Below the pieces are notes generated by a model. The model saw only the letters and a list, made by a program, of their open reading frames with translations, was not told where the DNA came from and searched no databases. From positions 1-64,000 of the forward strand of contig AJFK01000335.1 of the NCBI GenBank assembly GCA_000467715.1: 64,000 nucleotides of DNA, written 5' to 3'. Made by a program: the position numbers and the translations under genes. The stretch is from Hysterium pulicare CBS 123377. Its lineage: Eukaryota > Ascomycota > Dothideomycetes > Hysteriales > Hysteriaceae. Of this stretch, positions 1 to 10,949 are shown in pieces (position 1 is the stretch's first letter; every line of letters starts with the position of its first letter).

Positions 1-605
1 GCTCCGGCGGCCTCCGCGGCCGCAAATCGACATCCTCCTCCATCTCCTCCATCCGCTCAATGCCACACCACCACCACTCGCACTCCAAGGCCTCGTCCAC
101 CTCCTCCGCGTCTCTAGCCTCGCCCGCCGTCTCCTCAACCACGGCCTCCAAAGTCGCAAGATCCCCGCATACGTCGGTGAAAGTACTCCCGGCCACCCCG
201 ACAAACTCCTCCTTCCCGTCCAACATCCGCATTGTGCGCGCGCCCGTCTCAGAAGGCGGCGCCGCATTCGGCGGCCTGCCTCCTCCGTCCCCCGGTCTTA
301 TTTTCGCCAAGAGGAAACGATCGCCGTTTAAAGGACCCATGTTGAACATCACGACGCATGGTGCTAGTCCGAGCGGAGGCAGGGTGAGGAGTGAAGGGAA
401 TAGTAGGAGCGGGAGCGTGCAGGGGCGACGTAGTGGGGAGATTATCGAAGAGGAGGATGAGGATGAGATCGAGGAGGTGGAGGAGTTTAGTCCGATTACT
501 AGACCTGGGGAGTGGGGGGAGGAGGTTGTTGGTGGGATGGGGATGGGGATGGGGATTGGGACCGGGAAGGAGGCGACGATTTTGGAGGGGAAGGATGATG
601 GGTGA
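1..605 (+). CDS. 3' end of a Ser/Pro-rich protein of unknown function (5' part outside window)
   Basis: The frame is open from base 3 of the window to a TGA at 603-605, so this is the C-terminal 200 residues of a longer protein. An ATG lies at 60, but the open Ser/Arg-rich frame before it argues that it is internal. What is visible is low-complexity: Ser-rich runs, a short HHHHSH tract, a basic patch (AKRKRSPFK) and an acidic stretch (EEEDEDEIEEVEEF). It ends in a Gly/Met repeat encoded by G-runs. No enzymatic domain is present in this part. Such tails are usual in fungal signalling, cytoskeletal or nuclear proteins, but I cannot name the family. The product is probably intracellular and largely disordered here. 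Confidence 0.6.
   Translation, partial: SGGLRGRKSTSSSISSIRSMPHHHHSHSKASSTSSASLASPAVSSTTASKVARSPHTSVKVLPATPTNSSFPSNIRIVRAPVSEGGAAFGGLPPPSPGLIFAKRKRSPFKGPMLNITTHGASPSGGRVRSEGNSRSGSVQGRRSGEIIEEEDEDEIEEVEEFSPITRPGEWGEEVVGGMGMGMGIGTGKEATILEGKDDG
534..560 (+). repeat. Short G-run repeat inside the coding sequence (potential G-quadruplex)
   Basis: Five runs of 3-4 G are separated by AT or ATT. The unit GGGGAT repeats about three times and encodes the Gly-Met-Gly-Met tail of the first gene. The spacing fits the usual four-run G-quadruplex pattern with very short loops, on the coding strand. Confidence 0.6.
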
Positions 606-1090
606 GGATGTGGGTGAGGTTGTGTTAGAGAAGAGGTATGTTTTGGCTTGTGGTGGTTTCTTTTCATTTGCATGGGGTTTTGGTGCATTTTATGATTGGT
701 TGGATGTCTCTTCTTCATGATTGATTCTTCTACGTTGTTGGTCTACGATGTTCATATTTGGGAGATGGGGATGTTTTGTATGATTGTGTGGGTTTATTGG
801 ATCCAACAGGAGAGCCAAAGTAAAGCTTCTTGACGAGACGATTTCGGCTTCTTTATCTTTCCTCGTTTTGAGGTTTTCGGTTTAGCTTGAGGACGACGTT
901 TTTTTGGCAGCCTCTCTTCTTCTACCTCTTACTTTTTTTTTTGGCTGTCGAAGTCATTTCCTTCAACAATTCATAATCTTGTGAAAAGGGGAAGGCTCAA
1001 CCCCCCTTTTCGTGTCTGGTCTGCGTTGTATTGGGCATAGGGGTCTGCTGAACTTCTTTTGATATTCGAGGGAAAAGGGTATGTTAGTGG

Positions 1091-1252
1091 AAGGAAAAGG
1101 AGACGAAAAGTATTTCGCGTCCACCTAGGTCTGGAATGGGCTGGATGTCCCAATTCCTCCCGCGTTGAGAAAGGGGAAAGGAGAAGAGAATGGTTTCGCG
1201 TCTGTTCAGGTCTCGACTGGGCTGGGTATCCTCTTCCGTACGGAGAGGGAGA
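1091..1252. repeat. Degenerate tandem duplication, period 81 bp
   Basis: Two purine-rich units align without gaps at an exact 81-bp offset. TTCGCG occurs at 1114 and 1195, and GGGCTGG at 1138 and 1219. AGGTCT is also shared. Overall identity is roughly two thirds by eye. Because 81 is a multiple of three, all six frames stay in register. One plus-strand frame reads FRVHLGLEWAGCP in unit one and FRVCSGLDWAGYP in unit two. Confidence 0.55.
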
Positions 1253-2574
1253 GGAAGAGAAAGGGGGGAGTAGATACCATTCACGAACATGACATTCACT
1301 TCCACTTCAGCTGGCGTCCTGACTCCTGAGCCGCAATCAGCGTGATACGTGTATGAACGGCAGATCAGTGAATGTCACAAAGGGAGGCTGGTTGGTTGGG
1401 AAACGGGAATGTCATCGCTTTACGAACTACAGCAGTCGTCTTTCCATGCAACGAGTGTTTTGCATAGTTCCCTCGTAAATGACTCGACACTCAACTGTGC
1501 CACCGCCCGATTTGATCTATATTCGTAGGTCGCCGAAGGCGCCGGGGCCTGCCAGATTGGTCAAGGTATGCGAACGGCTATGTCGGTCTAGCGTCTGCAT
1601 GTGATGGAGTCGGCTTGCCGAGCCCGTGTGTGGTGTGAGTTAGTGTGGAGGTACCTTTGTGGGGCATATACGTACTTTTCTCGCAATCCAGTCCGAGTTT
1701 GGGATTTTGGAGGGTAGAAACTTGGAATTTGAGTTTGGATTTTGGATCAGCTGTTGTTTTGGTGATGGCTTTCTCCTTCTTTTTTCTTTTTTGAAGCTAA
1801 GCCTTTCGTTCCTCGAAACAGTTGACGTACTGTACATGAGTTCCCTCAATAATAGTCAATTTAGTAACATGCAGGAACTTGGAATTGCAACTGCTATGCT
1901 CTATGGCCTAGAGATGGTTGATTCGTTAAACTGCATGATGCTAAGGCGGGCAGTGCGCAATGAGATTTGGAAGAACGGTTTCGTGGATTTAGGGTTCTTG
2001 TGGCTGGCTGTGGAATTCCTTCGTTCGCGTGAAACGGTTTGTTGGCTTGCAGTGGCTTCCTTGGTGAAGATCCATCATGCTTGGAAACGGTCGTCTCACT
2101 ACAGTAGTTTATCAGTTGCAAGGTGGTTTCTAGAATTTGACTACTGTGTATGCACACTACGCAATGCATACAATAGTCCAGCGCTTGATCCATTATTGGC
2201 TGTTCATGGCTTTTGTTAAGTTTAATCTATTGTTCTGGTGGCATTCGATGAAGCTTCTATGGCTCTTCACTCCTGCCTATTTGGTGTTACGGTGGCATGT
2301 CACAGGAACGTGGAGAGGGTTGACTTTGCTGGTACAGGATGCGCCACGCGAGAGTGTGCCCTGTAGAGACGAGGCTCATCCTGTTTTGCTAGGGAACAAC
2401 GGATGCAACCGCTTGACTGATAGTTCGTGACTCGAATGTTCCTTTCGATTGAACGCGGGATGTTGTATAGGATTCCAGTGTTGTAGTAGCGCCTAGTAGT
2501 GAAGCAAGAGTAGCTCATCCTGCATGTTAGTTCGATTTATGCATCGCGATTATGTCGATGTAGCTGCATATTCG

Positions 2575-3739
2575 TGATAAGAGAGGTTTGAGTTTATGCT
2601 TTCAATGGAACCATGCTTCTCAGATGTTGAAGTGAAGTCTGAACGGCCATTTCCCTCGATGCAGATCATGAAACATGACCAGAAAGACGTTACATACTCG
2701 GTGAGTAATCCGATCGAGATCACGAGTAAGTGTCGATGAATAACGCCGCGTGCCTGACTCCCTGAAGCAGAAACGCTGGAATGTGGTCACGTCGGGCAAA
2801 CCCGCTGTCCCGCTCCACCTTTCTTATCATGTGGCGCCGGGCGTTTGCTGACCTCCTCTTCACCCCCTCATCATCATCATCTTCATCACGATCATCTTCA
2901 ACTCCAATTCAACAACTCGGCCGAAGATGGGTTTGTGGAACGTGAGATTTACTCGTCCGACAGACATGCAAGATTGACCTCGGGAAAATATGCACTGTTG
3001 TGAAATCAAGCACGGTCGCGGTAACACGAACTCGGCGCCTGGGAAATCACTTTTCAGGGTCTTGTTGGTACCTGCTCCCGGCCCTGTTGCACTGCAATAA
3101 TAGGTGCACCCTGCATGCCGCATGGAAACATCCCCAGCCGGGCGTCATCGTGACCTTCAACTTCATCGCTGATTGTGCCGCTGCCGGCTTACTACTCTGT
3201 GTATATTGAGTCTGGTCTCGCACCGAGGCAAGTAACGATTGTAGCATTTGATTGCGGCACATCGCACACAGGCGCGGGGGAAAGGATAGCAAAAGTCGCG
3301 CATGAAAGATGGCTGGAAGAGGGTTAATTGAGCATTCCTGCTTGTGAAGCGACGACCTTCCCGATTCGGCATAAGGGTGGAGGTTTAGCAGGTGAGGCGG
3401 CTGCTGAACCAATTAACTGATTTCACTGGGGCCGGAGTGCGAGCTGCCAGCAGTTGAAGGGGTGCGCCCGCTCGGGATATGTCGTTGGGTTGCCTTGAGC
3501 CAGTGAAGTGTGAGATGTTGGAGTGGAGATGTGATGGTGTCTGGGAAGTTACAATGATGGTTGTGCTGAGTGATAGTGGGTTAGGGTAGGTAACGATACC
3601 CAACAATGGACGGACTTGGTGGTTTTCACTGTTCAGAAACGGGTGTCTTAGACTCGTTTCGGAGGATTCTCTTAACTCGAGCATTAATGGTGGTGGCGGG
3701 AGGTTTTGTGTGGATCGTATGATGATTGATGAAGATAAG
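2575..3739. promoter_or_regulatory. Cluster of GATA-factor core sites upstream of the permease
   Basis: Three cores of the HGATAAG type are visible: TGATAAG at 2575-2581, its complement (TGATAAG on the minus strand) at 2823-2829, and AGATAAG at 3733-3739. AreA/Nit2-type GATA factors bind such sites upstream of nitrogen-regulated permeases in fungi. The sites are 0.8-2 kb from the start codon and the motif is short, so a role in nitrogen control is only suggested. Confidence 0.3.
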
Positions 3740-4586
3740 GGAAGGCGAAGGCAGAGATGGCTGCAGCGCCGCTTTTCTAGAAGCTTTTGGCGCGAAGCCA
3801 TCGTTCTGCACCTTAACTCTTGTCTATCGTCGGCGATGCATCCAGGAGCTGTCGCGCGTGGAGGAGCAAGTGACGTCCGGTTCAGGCCATCGGACAGTCT
3901 GAACTTTGGGTCGGAGAGTTGTTGACAGGTCTGCCAATGTTGCACGCCGTTGGTCCACAGATGGCAAGGCGACGCTTTTGGTACGTGTCGGCGAGCCTCG
4001 TGATTGGAGATGCCCATGGGTAGTCCCCGGGCGTGGGATGTGCTGGAGATGGGGGAGCACAGTCACAATTCGCCATCAACCCGGTCAAGGCAACACGCAC
4101 CAAAAACCCGTTATTCCCCCGTCATGGCGCAGAGGAAGCCAAACGCATCCCTCAGGACGATTTAGCCATGTTCTGGATATCGAAACTATAGTGCGGCACC
4201 CTACAGGACAGGTGGTTCTGCCCAAGCCTAACCTACTTAATCAATGTCGCCCCGAGATAGAGCAAAGCGGGCCCTGGCTAGGTTATCGACACCCCGGAGC
4301 ACGCACTTCCAACTGTCTGGACCGACACATGCGCCCACCGCTGCTAGTACTTAGCTACACACACATCCCGCTTTAAATAAGTCTGACTGCGCCTGGTACC
4401 CTGCACCGACCAGCCGTGATTGCCTGTAACCCCGTCCCTCTCTATATTCACACGGCTCTCCCCACACTGCAGCGGTCCTCCAACGACCTGATAATCAATC
4501 TTCTGGGAGACTGCAGCGCTCGTTCGCTCGCACGCTGCAGTACTCGGCCTTCCTTACCTTATCGCTGGTGGCGGCTTCGTTAGATC

Positions 4587-6476
4587 ATGGTTATCGCCGA
4601 CATGGAGGTCGAGAAGGGAGTCAAGGAGGGCAGATGGACGCCGGAATCGCAAAGAGGGGACTACTATGGAGAATCATCGGTGCATAGGCAGGGCATAGGG
4701 AGGAGAATGCTGGACAGCTTCAGAAGAGATCCCACTATCAATATGACGCCGAAGGGGACCGTGGGCGCTGACGGAAAGGTTTTCGATGTCGAAAGCGCCG
4801 CTCACAATACAGCCAATTCACCCTTAGTAAGGAGACTGAAGGGAAGGCATCTGCAGATGATTGCCATCGGAGGTTCTATTGGTATGCATGTCTGGCATGC
4901 TGCTTGGTATATCGTTCATACTGATGTGTGCCGTCAGGTACCGGTCTGTTCGTCGGATCTGGCAGCGCCCTCGCCCACGGTGGTCCCGCTTCACTGGTTA
5001 TTTCGTACTGTCTCGTCGGTGTCATGCTATATTGCACGGTACATGCATTAGGGGAGATGGCTGTTTTGTTTCCTGTCGCCGGTTCCTTCTCGGCTTACTC
5101 GACGCGGTTCCTCGATCCGGCATGGGGTTTCGCCATGGGTTGGAAGTGAGTTCCCGCATCATCGGGTCCATGCCTGAGGCTCCTTACTGACTATTCATAG
5201 TTACGCCATGCAATGGCTTATCGTGTTACCTCTAGAGATCGTTGCTGCGACATTAACCATCGAATTCTGGAATCACGGCGAAATCAACAATGATGCATGG
5301 GTAGCCATCTTCCTAGTGCTAATCGTCGCGATCAACTTATTCGGCGTCAAAGGCTACGGCGAGGCAGAATTCGTCTTCGCCATCATCAAAGTCACTGCTG
5401 TCATCGGTTTTATCATCCTCGGAGTCATCATCAACGTTGGTGGCGGTCCTAATGGAGGATACATCGGCGGCAAATTGTGGAGAGATCCAGGAGCTTTCAA
5501 CAACGGCTTCAAAGGGCTATGCAGTACTTTTGTAAACGCCGCCTTCGCCTTTGGCGGAACAGAGCTGGTCGGTCTCGCGGCTGCTGAGACAGCAAACCCC
5601 CGGAAGTCCCTTCCTACAGCCGTAAAACAGGTCTTCTGGCGAATCACCCTCTTCTATGTTGTTTCCCTCGTCCTCGTCGGCCTTCTTGTGCCATTCAATG
5701 ATGCACGTCTCCTGAACGGAAAAAGCTCAGCTGATGCCGTCGCCTCACCCTTTGTCATCGCTATCCAGAACGCCGGAATCGATGGTCTCCCCTCCGTCTT
5801 CAACGTCGTTATTATGATCGCTGTCCTTTCCGTCGGCAACTCCTCTATCTATGGTTCCTCACGAACACTCGCAGCTTTGGCCGAACAAGGCCAAGCACCC
5901 CGAATCCTGGCCTATATTGACCGTCAAGGACGTCCGATGGTTGCCATCGCTATCGCCTCCGCTCTCGGCCTCCTTGCCTTCCTAGCCGGGTCTTCAAAGC
6001 AAGCAGACGCATTCAACTGGATGCTTGCTATCTCCGGCCTCTCATCCGTCTTTACCTGGGGAAGCATCTGTCTCTCCCACATCCGTTTCCGCAAAGGTTG
6101 GAAACGGCAAGGCCACCAACTCTCCGAACTCGCCTTTCGCTCCCAACCGGGTGTGATTGGATCCTGGATCGGGTTCTTCTTCAACATACTCGTGCTCATT
6201 GCACAATTCTGGGTAGCGTTTGCGCCTATCGGCTACGCATCTAAGACACCTATCGAGCTTGTTCAGAACTTCTTCCAGCTATATTTAGCCTTTCCCGTTA
6301 TCTTAGCTTTCTACGCCACGTACAAGATTTGGTACAGGACACCATTCATCCGGAGTCACAATATGGATCTCCATACAGGAATCCGAGAATTGAACTTGGC
6401 GGAGTTGATAGCAGAGGAAAGGGCAGAAAGGAGAGAATGGCCGACGTGGAAGAAAATCTATAAGTTTTTCTGTTAA
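4587..6476 (+). CDS. General amino acid permease (AAT/YAT family, Gap1-like)
   Basis: Three exons (4587-4881, 4938-5145, 5201-6476) give a 592-residue product. Phases close at both introns, and the second has a clear TACTGAC branch site. A hydrophilic cytosolic N-terminus of about 85 residues precedes the first membrane segment, whose GGSIGTGLFVGSG motif is the signature of fungal amino acid permeases. Further family marks are EMAVLFPVAGSF, FAFGGTELVGLAAAE (the sixth-helix substrate region) and NSSIYGSSRTL. About twelve hydrophobic segments can be counted, and length matches Gap1/Dip5 relatives (550-610). It is expected at the plasma membrane as a proton-coupled amino acid importer. Substrate range cannot be read from the sequence. 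GATA sites upstream would fit nitrogen regulation. Confidence 0.93.
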
Positions 6477-6856
6477 CGGGAACGCCTTTTTATTCCCCTG
6501 GTGTCCTTGTATGTTTTGTTTGGGCGGTTCCTGTGCGTTCCAAGCGGGTTTCGGGATTTACGGTTATACCGAGTGGCTGCGCTGCGTTGAACGGGTCACG
6601 TCCGCACGAGCCTTTAATTTCTTATGGTTAGTTTATATTTATGAGGTGAGATGAAATGAGATGTCAGGGAGACCTATGATGTAAGATTAGGAAGGGATCG
6701 AATGATGTGAATGACATCGATATAATGAATAGCTGCTGCCTCTGCGTGGTATCTTGGAAATAGTGAAGCTATTCTACGAGACGGTTATCTGATTCCTTTA
6801 CTACCACTGAGTCCTCATCAGGAGTTGTTTTAAGATTGGATGGATGAAGGAGTGAG

Positions 6857-6862
6857 CACGTG
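6857..6862. promoter_or_regulatory. CACGTG box (E-box/Cbf1-type)
   Basis: A CACGTGAC palindrome core lies 273 bp before the nitronate monooxygenase start. The same core followed by A recurs at 23855, 39415 and 59564 in other intergenic regions of this window. Confidence 0.4.
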
Positions 6863-6980
6863 ACACATCGGCAAGGACACCCAACTCGAGTCGTTCGAAA
6901 AAAGTTACCTCGGCGCCCCGCAACGAGACCCCTTGAACACGGCCCTGAAGCTCATAACTCTTTACTCCAGCTTCACCAAC

Positions 6981-7064
6981 ATGGCATTCCTCTCACCTTC
7001 AATCGACACGATTAACACCGTCCTCTGGCCTCTAAAGCGCTCATCTCATCGATTTCCTCCATAA
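6981..7064 (+). other. Upstream ORF of 27 codons in the nitronate monooxygenase leader
   Basis: CAACATGG gives a good initiation context. The frame runs 27 codons to TAA and ends 70 bases before the main ATG. If the transcript starts upstream of 6981, this frame would be translated first and could limit expression of the downstream enzyme. The transcript start is not known, so it may lie outside the mRNA. Confidence 0.35.
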
Positions 7065-7134
7065 AAACCCACCATTCAACCTTCCGAGCCACCCATCAAC
7101 AACACCCCTCCCCATCACCAAAAGACACCCCAAA

Positions 7135-8187
7135 ATGTCCCAACCACCAACCCTCCAAACCCCCCTCTCCACCCTCCTAGGCATAAAATACCCCATCCTC
7201 CTCGCCGGCATGGCCCGCACCTCAGGCGGCCCCCTCGCCGCCGCCGTCTCCAACGCAGGCGGACTCGGCGTAATCGGCGGCTTAGGATATACACCTCAGC
7301 AACTGCAATCCATCATCAACGAACTGAAATCCAACCTCACAGACGCATCCCTCCCCTTCGGCGTCGACCTCGCCCTGCCACAAGTCGGCGGCTCAGCGCG
7401 GAAAACAAACCACGACTACACGCACGGCCAACTAGATGAACTGATCGACGTCACAGTAAAAGAAGGCGCGAAGCTATTCGTATCCGCGGTCGGCGTGCCG
7501 CCTACGAGAGTCATTAAAAGATTACATGAGGCGGGGATTCTGGTTATGAATATGGTCGGCCATCCCAAACACGCCGTCAAAGCGCTCGAAGCGGGCGTCG
7601 ATATCGTGTGTGCGCAAGGCGGGGAGGGAGGTGGTCATACGGGCGATATCGCCAACTCGATCCTTATACCTGCGGTTGTGGATGTTGCGCGCCGGTTCAA
7701 GAGTCCGTTGACTGGGGGGCCGGCCATGGTGGTTGCGGCGGGGGGCATCTGGGATGGGAGGGGTCTTGCGAGTTCGTTAATGCAGGGGGCGCAGGGGGTT
7801 TGGGTGGGTACGCGGTTTGTGGCGAGTGCGGAGGCCGGGTGCTCGCGGTTGCATAAGGAGAATGTGGTTAGTGCTAGCTTTGAGGATACGTTGCGGACGC
7901 TGGTGGTTAGTGGGAGGCCGTTGAGGGTGAAGATGAATGAGTATATTAGGGAGTGGGAGGCGCAGCCGCAGAAGATTAAGGAGTTGACGGATAGGGGGAT
8001 TGTGCCTCTGGCGAAGGATATGGAGGATGGGGAGAAGGAAGTTGATATTCCGTTTTTGATGGGGCAGGTTGCGGGCGTGATTCAGGAGATCAAGCCGGCG
8101 AGGGAGATTGTGGAGGATATGGTTAGGGAGGCGGTTGAGCAGTTGAGGTTGGGGCAGACGTATATTGGGGTGCAGAGTAAGCTGTAG
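7135..8187 (+). CDS. Nitronate monooxygenase (2-nitropropane dioxygenase family)
   Basis: This is a single-exon, 350-residue flavoenzyme with a TIM-barrel fold. The N-terminal block carries PILLAGMARTSGGPLA and NAGGLGVIGG, the FMN-binding start of the family. The mid-protein block CAQGGEGGGHTGD contains the active-site His. GGIWDGRGLASSL and GVWVGTRFVASAEA are the C-terminal phosphate-binding segments. The family oxidises alkyl nitronates such as propionate 3-nitronate to carbonyl compounds and nitrite, using FMN and oxygen. In fungi it is mostly seen as detoxification. The ATG at 7135 follows a CA-rich leader and gives the usual length. No signal peptide or membrane segment is visible, so a cytosolic or peroxisomal location is likely. 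The C-terminal residues (QSKL) resemble a weak SKL-type peroxisomal signal; Ser-Lys-Leu is the canonical PTS1. Confidence 0.92.
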   Translation: MSQPPTLQTPLSTLLGIKYPILLAGMARTSGGPLAAAVSNAGGLGVIGGLGYTPQQLQSIINELKSNLTDASLPFGVDLALPQVGGSARKTNHDYTHGQLDELIDVTVKEGAKLFVSAVGVPPTRVIKRLHEAGILVMNMVGHPKHAVKALEAGVDIVCAQGGEGGGHTGDIANSILIPAVVDVARRFKSPLTGGPAMVVAAGGIWDGRGLASSLMQGAQGVWVGTRFVASAEAGCSRLHKENVVSASFEDTLRTLVVSGRPLRVKMNEYIREWEAQPQKIKELTDRGIVPLAKDMEDGEKEVDIPFLMGQVAGVIQEIKPAREIVEDMVREAVEQLRLGQTYIGVQSKL

Positions 8188-8385
8188 ATATTAGCAGCAC
8201 AATAAATGATAATCTGTAAGTTGCTGTACGAACGGGCTCGGGTTGAGATGAGTTAGGTATACACAGTTGATAGTAATTCTTGGTTTGCATAACTACAGAC
8301 TGCCAGACAAGTGACGGAGTTCCTCAAAACAACGAACAAGTTCTAAAGCCTGCAGAAGCTACAAGCAACTCCTATAGTCAAGTGT

Positions 8386-10250
8386 CTAGCGTTTGACGCC
8401 ATTGACTTGACCGTTCGCCTGTCTGTGACCATTGACCTTACCATTGACGAGATTCTGAGGAGGTGGAGGCGGGGGAACGGGACCGAAGGGTCGACGCTCT
8501 TGTACTGGTTTATCCATGGCATCCTCCTCGGTATCATCGTCATAACTGCCCTCGTCATCTTCATCTTCGTACTCGTACTCGCTCTCCGTGCCCTCATCAT
8601 CATCTACATCAAGATCGTTGACGTTCGCCTGTCCGCGACCTTGAGCTTGCATGCCTCGACAGAGTTTCTCGAGATTCTCGTTTTTCTTACGAAGCAATTC
8701 CAACTCTTTGTCTTTCCTAGCCGTTTCTTTCTGGGTTCGGGTGCGTTCTTCGGCCATTTCGAGGATGCTTCGGTTGGTGGCTTCTTGTTTGCGGGTCAAC
8801 TTGAGGTTCTCTTTTTCCAAAGTCTTGGTCTTCTTGGACATTTCCTCCATCTCTTTGCGGAAGGTTAGGAACAAGTCGTTGGAATTGTTGAGCGTTTCTT
8901 CGACCTGCATCTAGTCAGCATTAACCAATAGACGTTTAAAAAGAAGCCTTTGCAAATATAAACTTTAAGGGGTCTGGTGGTCCTTACCTGTTTGAATTTC
9001 TCCACGTAGATATTTAGTTGTGTTCGCAGCTCAGTTTCGGTCTGCGAAAATGTTGAGACTTGTCGCGTCAATTGATGGGACTTGGATGATTCCACCTCCT
9101 GAGCCTTGCGTTGCTGTTCCAGTCGCGCCATTTGATACTGTATTTCAAGTTCCTTGGTGCGAAGGAGGGAATGGAACTGAAGCTCACGAAGCTCGTATTG
9201 ATCAATAAACGATTTAAATTTTTGACGGAAACTGTGACGGGTCAGCGACGAATAAGGGTCTGGTTGCTAGAAATGATTACAGCTCATCCAGTGCCATATC
9301 CATAGGTGGCTGCGGTTCTGGTTGGTTCCGAGAATTTATGACATCCTCAACGTCTGCCACCATTTTCTCCAGTCGATCATGAAGTTCTTCTTTCGCCGTG
9401 GATTCAGTGGTTTCGAGCTTGTGGAGATCATCCTATTAAATGTGAGTTTGGCTCCTCGTATTCGGACTTCATGGACTCTTAAACATGGAGAGGTATGCGG
9501 ACCTTCAATTTCTTGTTCTCCTTAGTGACATCTCTAGACAGCTTCTCAAGCTTATCCTTCATAGCAGTAACCCGATTCAACTCTGTTCGACCAGCATCTT
9601 TCTCTTTCTGAAGCTGATCCCCACGTTTCTTGGCTTTGATGTGATCGCGTTCAGTTCGTTTCATGTCTTGAAGGAGCTCTGTGTATTTCTTTTGAACCGT
9701 CTCCAAACGAGACATTGGCGTTTCAATGGTTGAGAGGAGGTGGGATAGGTCGCGGTTCGCCTTCTTGACTTCTCGGTCTGCAAAAATACCTCGTTAGCCT
9801 TTTCCTATTAATTAAGCTTCCTAACCATGTCTTTGTGACCGATGGCATTCATCACCAAACAAATGCAAGGTAGTCATTGCCCAAGAGTGTTGGTGCTTTG
9901 GGCCGACTCTTAGGCCATTCGGCCTCCCGTTCCTTCCTCGCTCCCAGGAAATAATGTTGACGTGAACTTTAAGACGAGTACCCACCAATTTCGGCTTCCT
10001 GCTCCTTGTCCCCAGCAGCATCCAACTCAAGCTGCGCTATCTTCGCCTGAATTTGTTTCTGTTGCTCAGATGGATCCGTACTTTTCTTCCCCTTGCCCTT
10101 CTTTGCGGGCGGTCCCGCGGTGGGATGCTGAGCAGCAGCCATGGGAGCGGATGTGGACATGGAGGAGCTACGACTTGTCTCCATGGCATGAGCGGGATTG
10201 GTTCGAGTATGTGCTGATGTTGCGTGGTGTTGATGTGCGACTGCCGCCAT
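8386..10250 (-). CDS. Taxilin-like coiled-coil protein
   Basis: Five exons on the minus strand (10250-9986, 9777-9503, 9432-9281, 9231-8988, 8904-8386) close in phase to 484 residues. The product is a long coiled coil typical of the taxilin family: EVKKANRDL, SRLETVQKKYTELLQDMK, ENKKLKDDLHKLE, ELFRQKFKSFIDQYELRE and FHSLLRTKELEIQ occur in family order. A Lys-rich N-terminus (KKGKGKK) precedes it. An acidic tail with DDDEGTESEYEYEDEDDEG and polyproline follows. Taxilins bind syntaxins and the nascent polypeptide-associated complex and act in vesicle traffic; the role in fungi is inferred from animals. The first ATG of the open frame (10250) was taken, because the codon before it is TTG. The first intron is long (208 nt), and the third has an unusual GTCCGC donor. 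Confidence 0.85.
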
Positions 10251-10949
10251 CAAGTCGACACAGCTTCAGATTCTTCACGCCCGAGTAGCGCCTTGCAGCT
10301 GGTCTTTTCTCCTTACACCAATCACTCATACAACGTATGAAGTCAAACTTTACATAGGAAGGCAATGAGCAACGGGTTCGGGGCGGTTCGTCCACAATGC
10401 CTTCACAGTCGACGTCCCGTGTCGTCTGACGTCTCGGACTCGTTCGGGGGTACGGGGAACAGCGGGAGATTTGGAGCGAGAGGACGATTAACAGTGTTGA
10501 CACAATATTTAGGATAATGTAGATTGGATGGCGGAAGGGAGGCGAGTATGACTGCTTGATTAGTGGCTCGTGAGCGGCAAGTCGGAGGGTGTTAAGGAGG
10601 GGAGTAGACTGAGGGCGAGATCCGCTGTATTCTTCGCCCTACTCTTCGGTTATGAGAAGAGTCGTGACCGCACAACATTCTTGGATGGTGAATGTCAATC
10701 AGGCAATTGACAAGGCGAACCAAGGACTACAGAATCACTCATTTGCACCACATATCAGACTCCAGGCACAAGGCCACTGCCAGCCTTTTCTCCAGTCCTG
10801 TTGCGCATTGCAGGCTGCGAAGGATGTTACTTACTAATTGGGCTACTATGCCTATTTAGGAGTATGATTACTGACAGCCCTGCATGACTCGCATCATACT
10901 TTCTTTTCATACATCGACTTTTCTCCTCTTCCTACAATACAAGTCGGCC
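10251..10949. promoter_or_regulatory. Divergent intergenic region between taxilin and Cym1 genes
   Basis: About 700 bp separate the two start codons. No coding feature is supported. An in-frame ATG at 10884 could extend the Cym1 protein by 22 residues. No recognisable shared motif was found. Confidence 0.5.

Larger units (their letters stand above)
606..4586. other. Long gene-poor interval of about 4 kb
   Basis: No reading frame here looks like a real gene. The longest frames (1659-2219 plus, 3385-4017 minus) lack recognisable domains, and the first begins at GTG. The stretch holds the 3' flank of the first gene, a degenerate 81-bp tandem duplication (1091-1252), a CAT/ATC-rich microsatellite near 2868-2900 and, towards its right end, the promoter of the amino acid permease with a TATATT near 4443. 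A long non-coding RNA or an unusually large promoter is possible. Neither can be shown from sequence alone. Confidence 0.6.
6477..7134. other. Intergenic: permease 3' flank and nitronate monooxygenase promoter/leader
   Basis: No gene is seen apart from a short upstream ORF at 6981-7064. A CACGTGAC box lies at 6857-6864. The last 50 bases before the next start codon are strongly C/A-rich, typical of a fungal 5' leader. Confidence 0.6.

Noticed and set aside
1659-2219. 186-codon plus-strand frame
   Set aside because: It begins at GTG, has an amino acid composition unlike a folded protein, shows no domain, and lies in the gene-poor interval.
3385-4017. 210-codon minus-strand frame upstream of the permease
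   Set aside because: No recognisable motif; Ser/Pro/Leu-rich text typical of chance frames; overlaps other chance frames on both strands.
5354-6199. Several minus-strand frames inside the permease
   Set aside because: Shadows of the coding frame of a clearly conserved gene.
8407-8868. 153-codon plus-strand hydrophobic frame opposite taxilin
   Set aside because: Antisense shadow of the coiled-coil and acidic tail; the minus-strand frame has a conserved family pattern.
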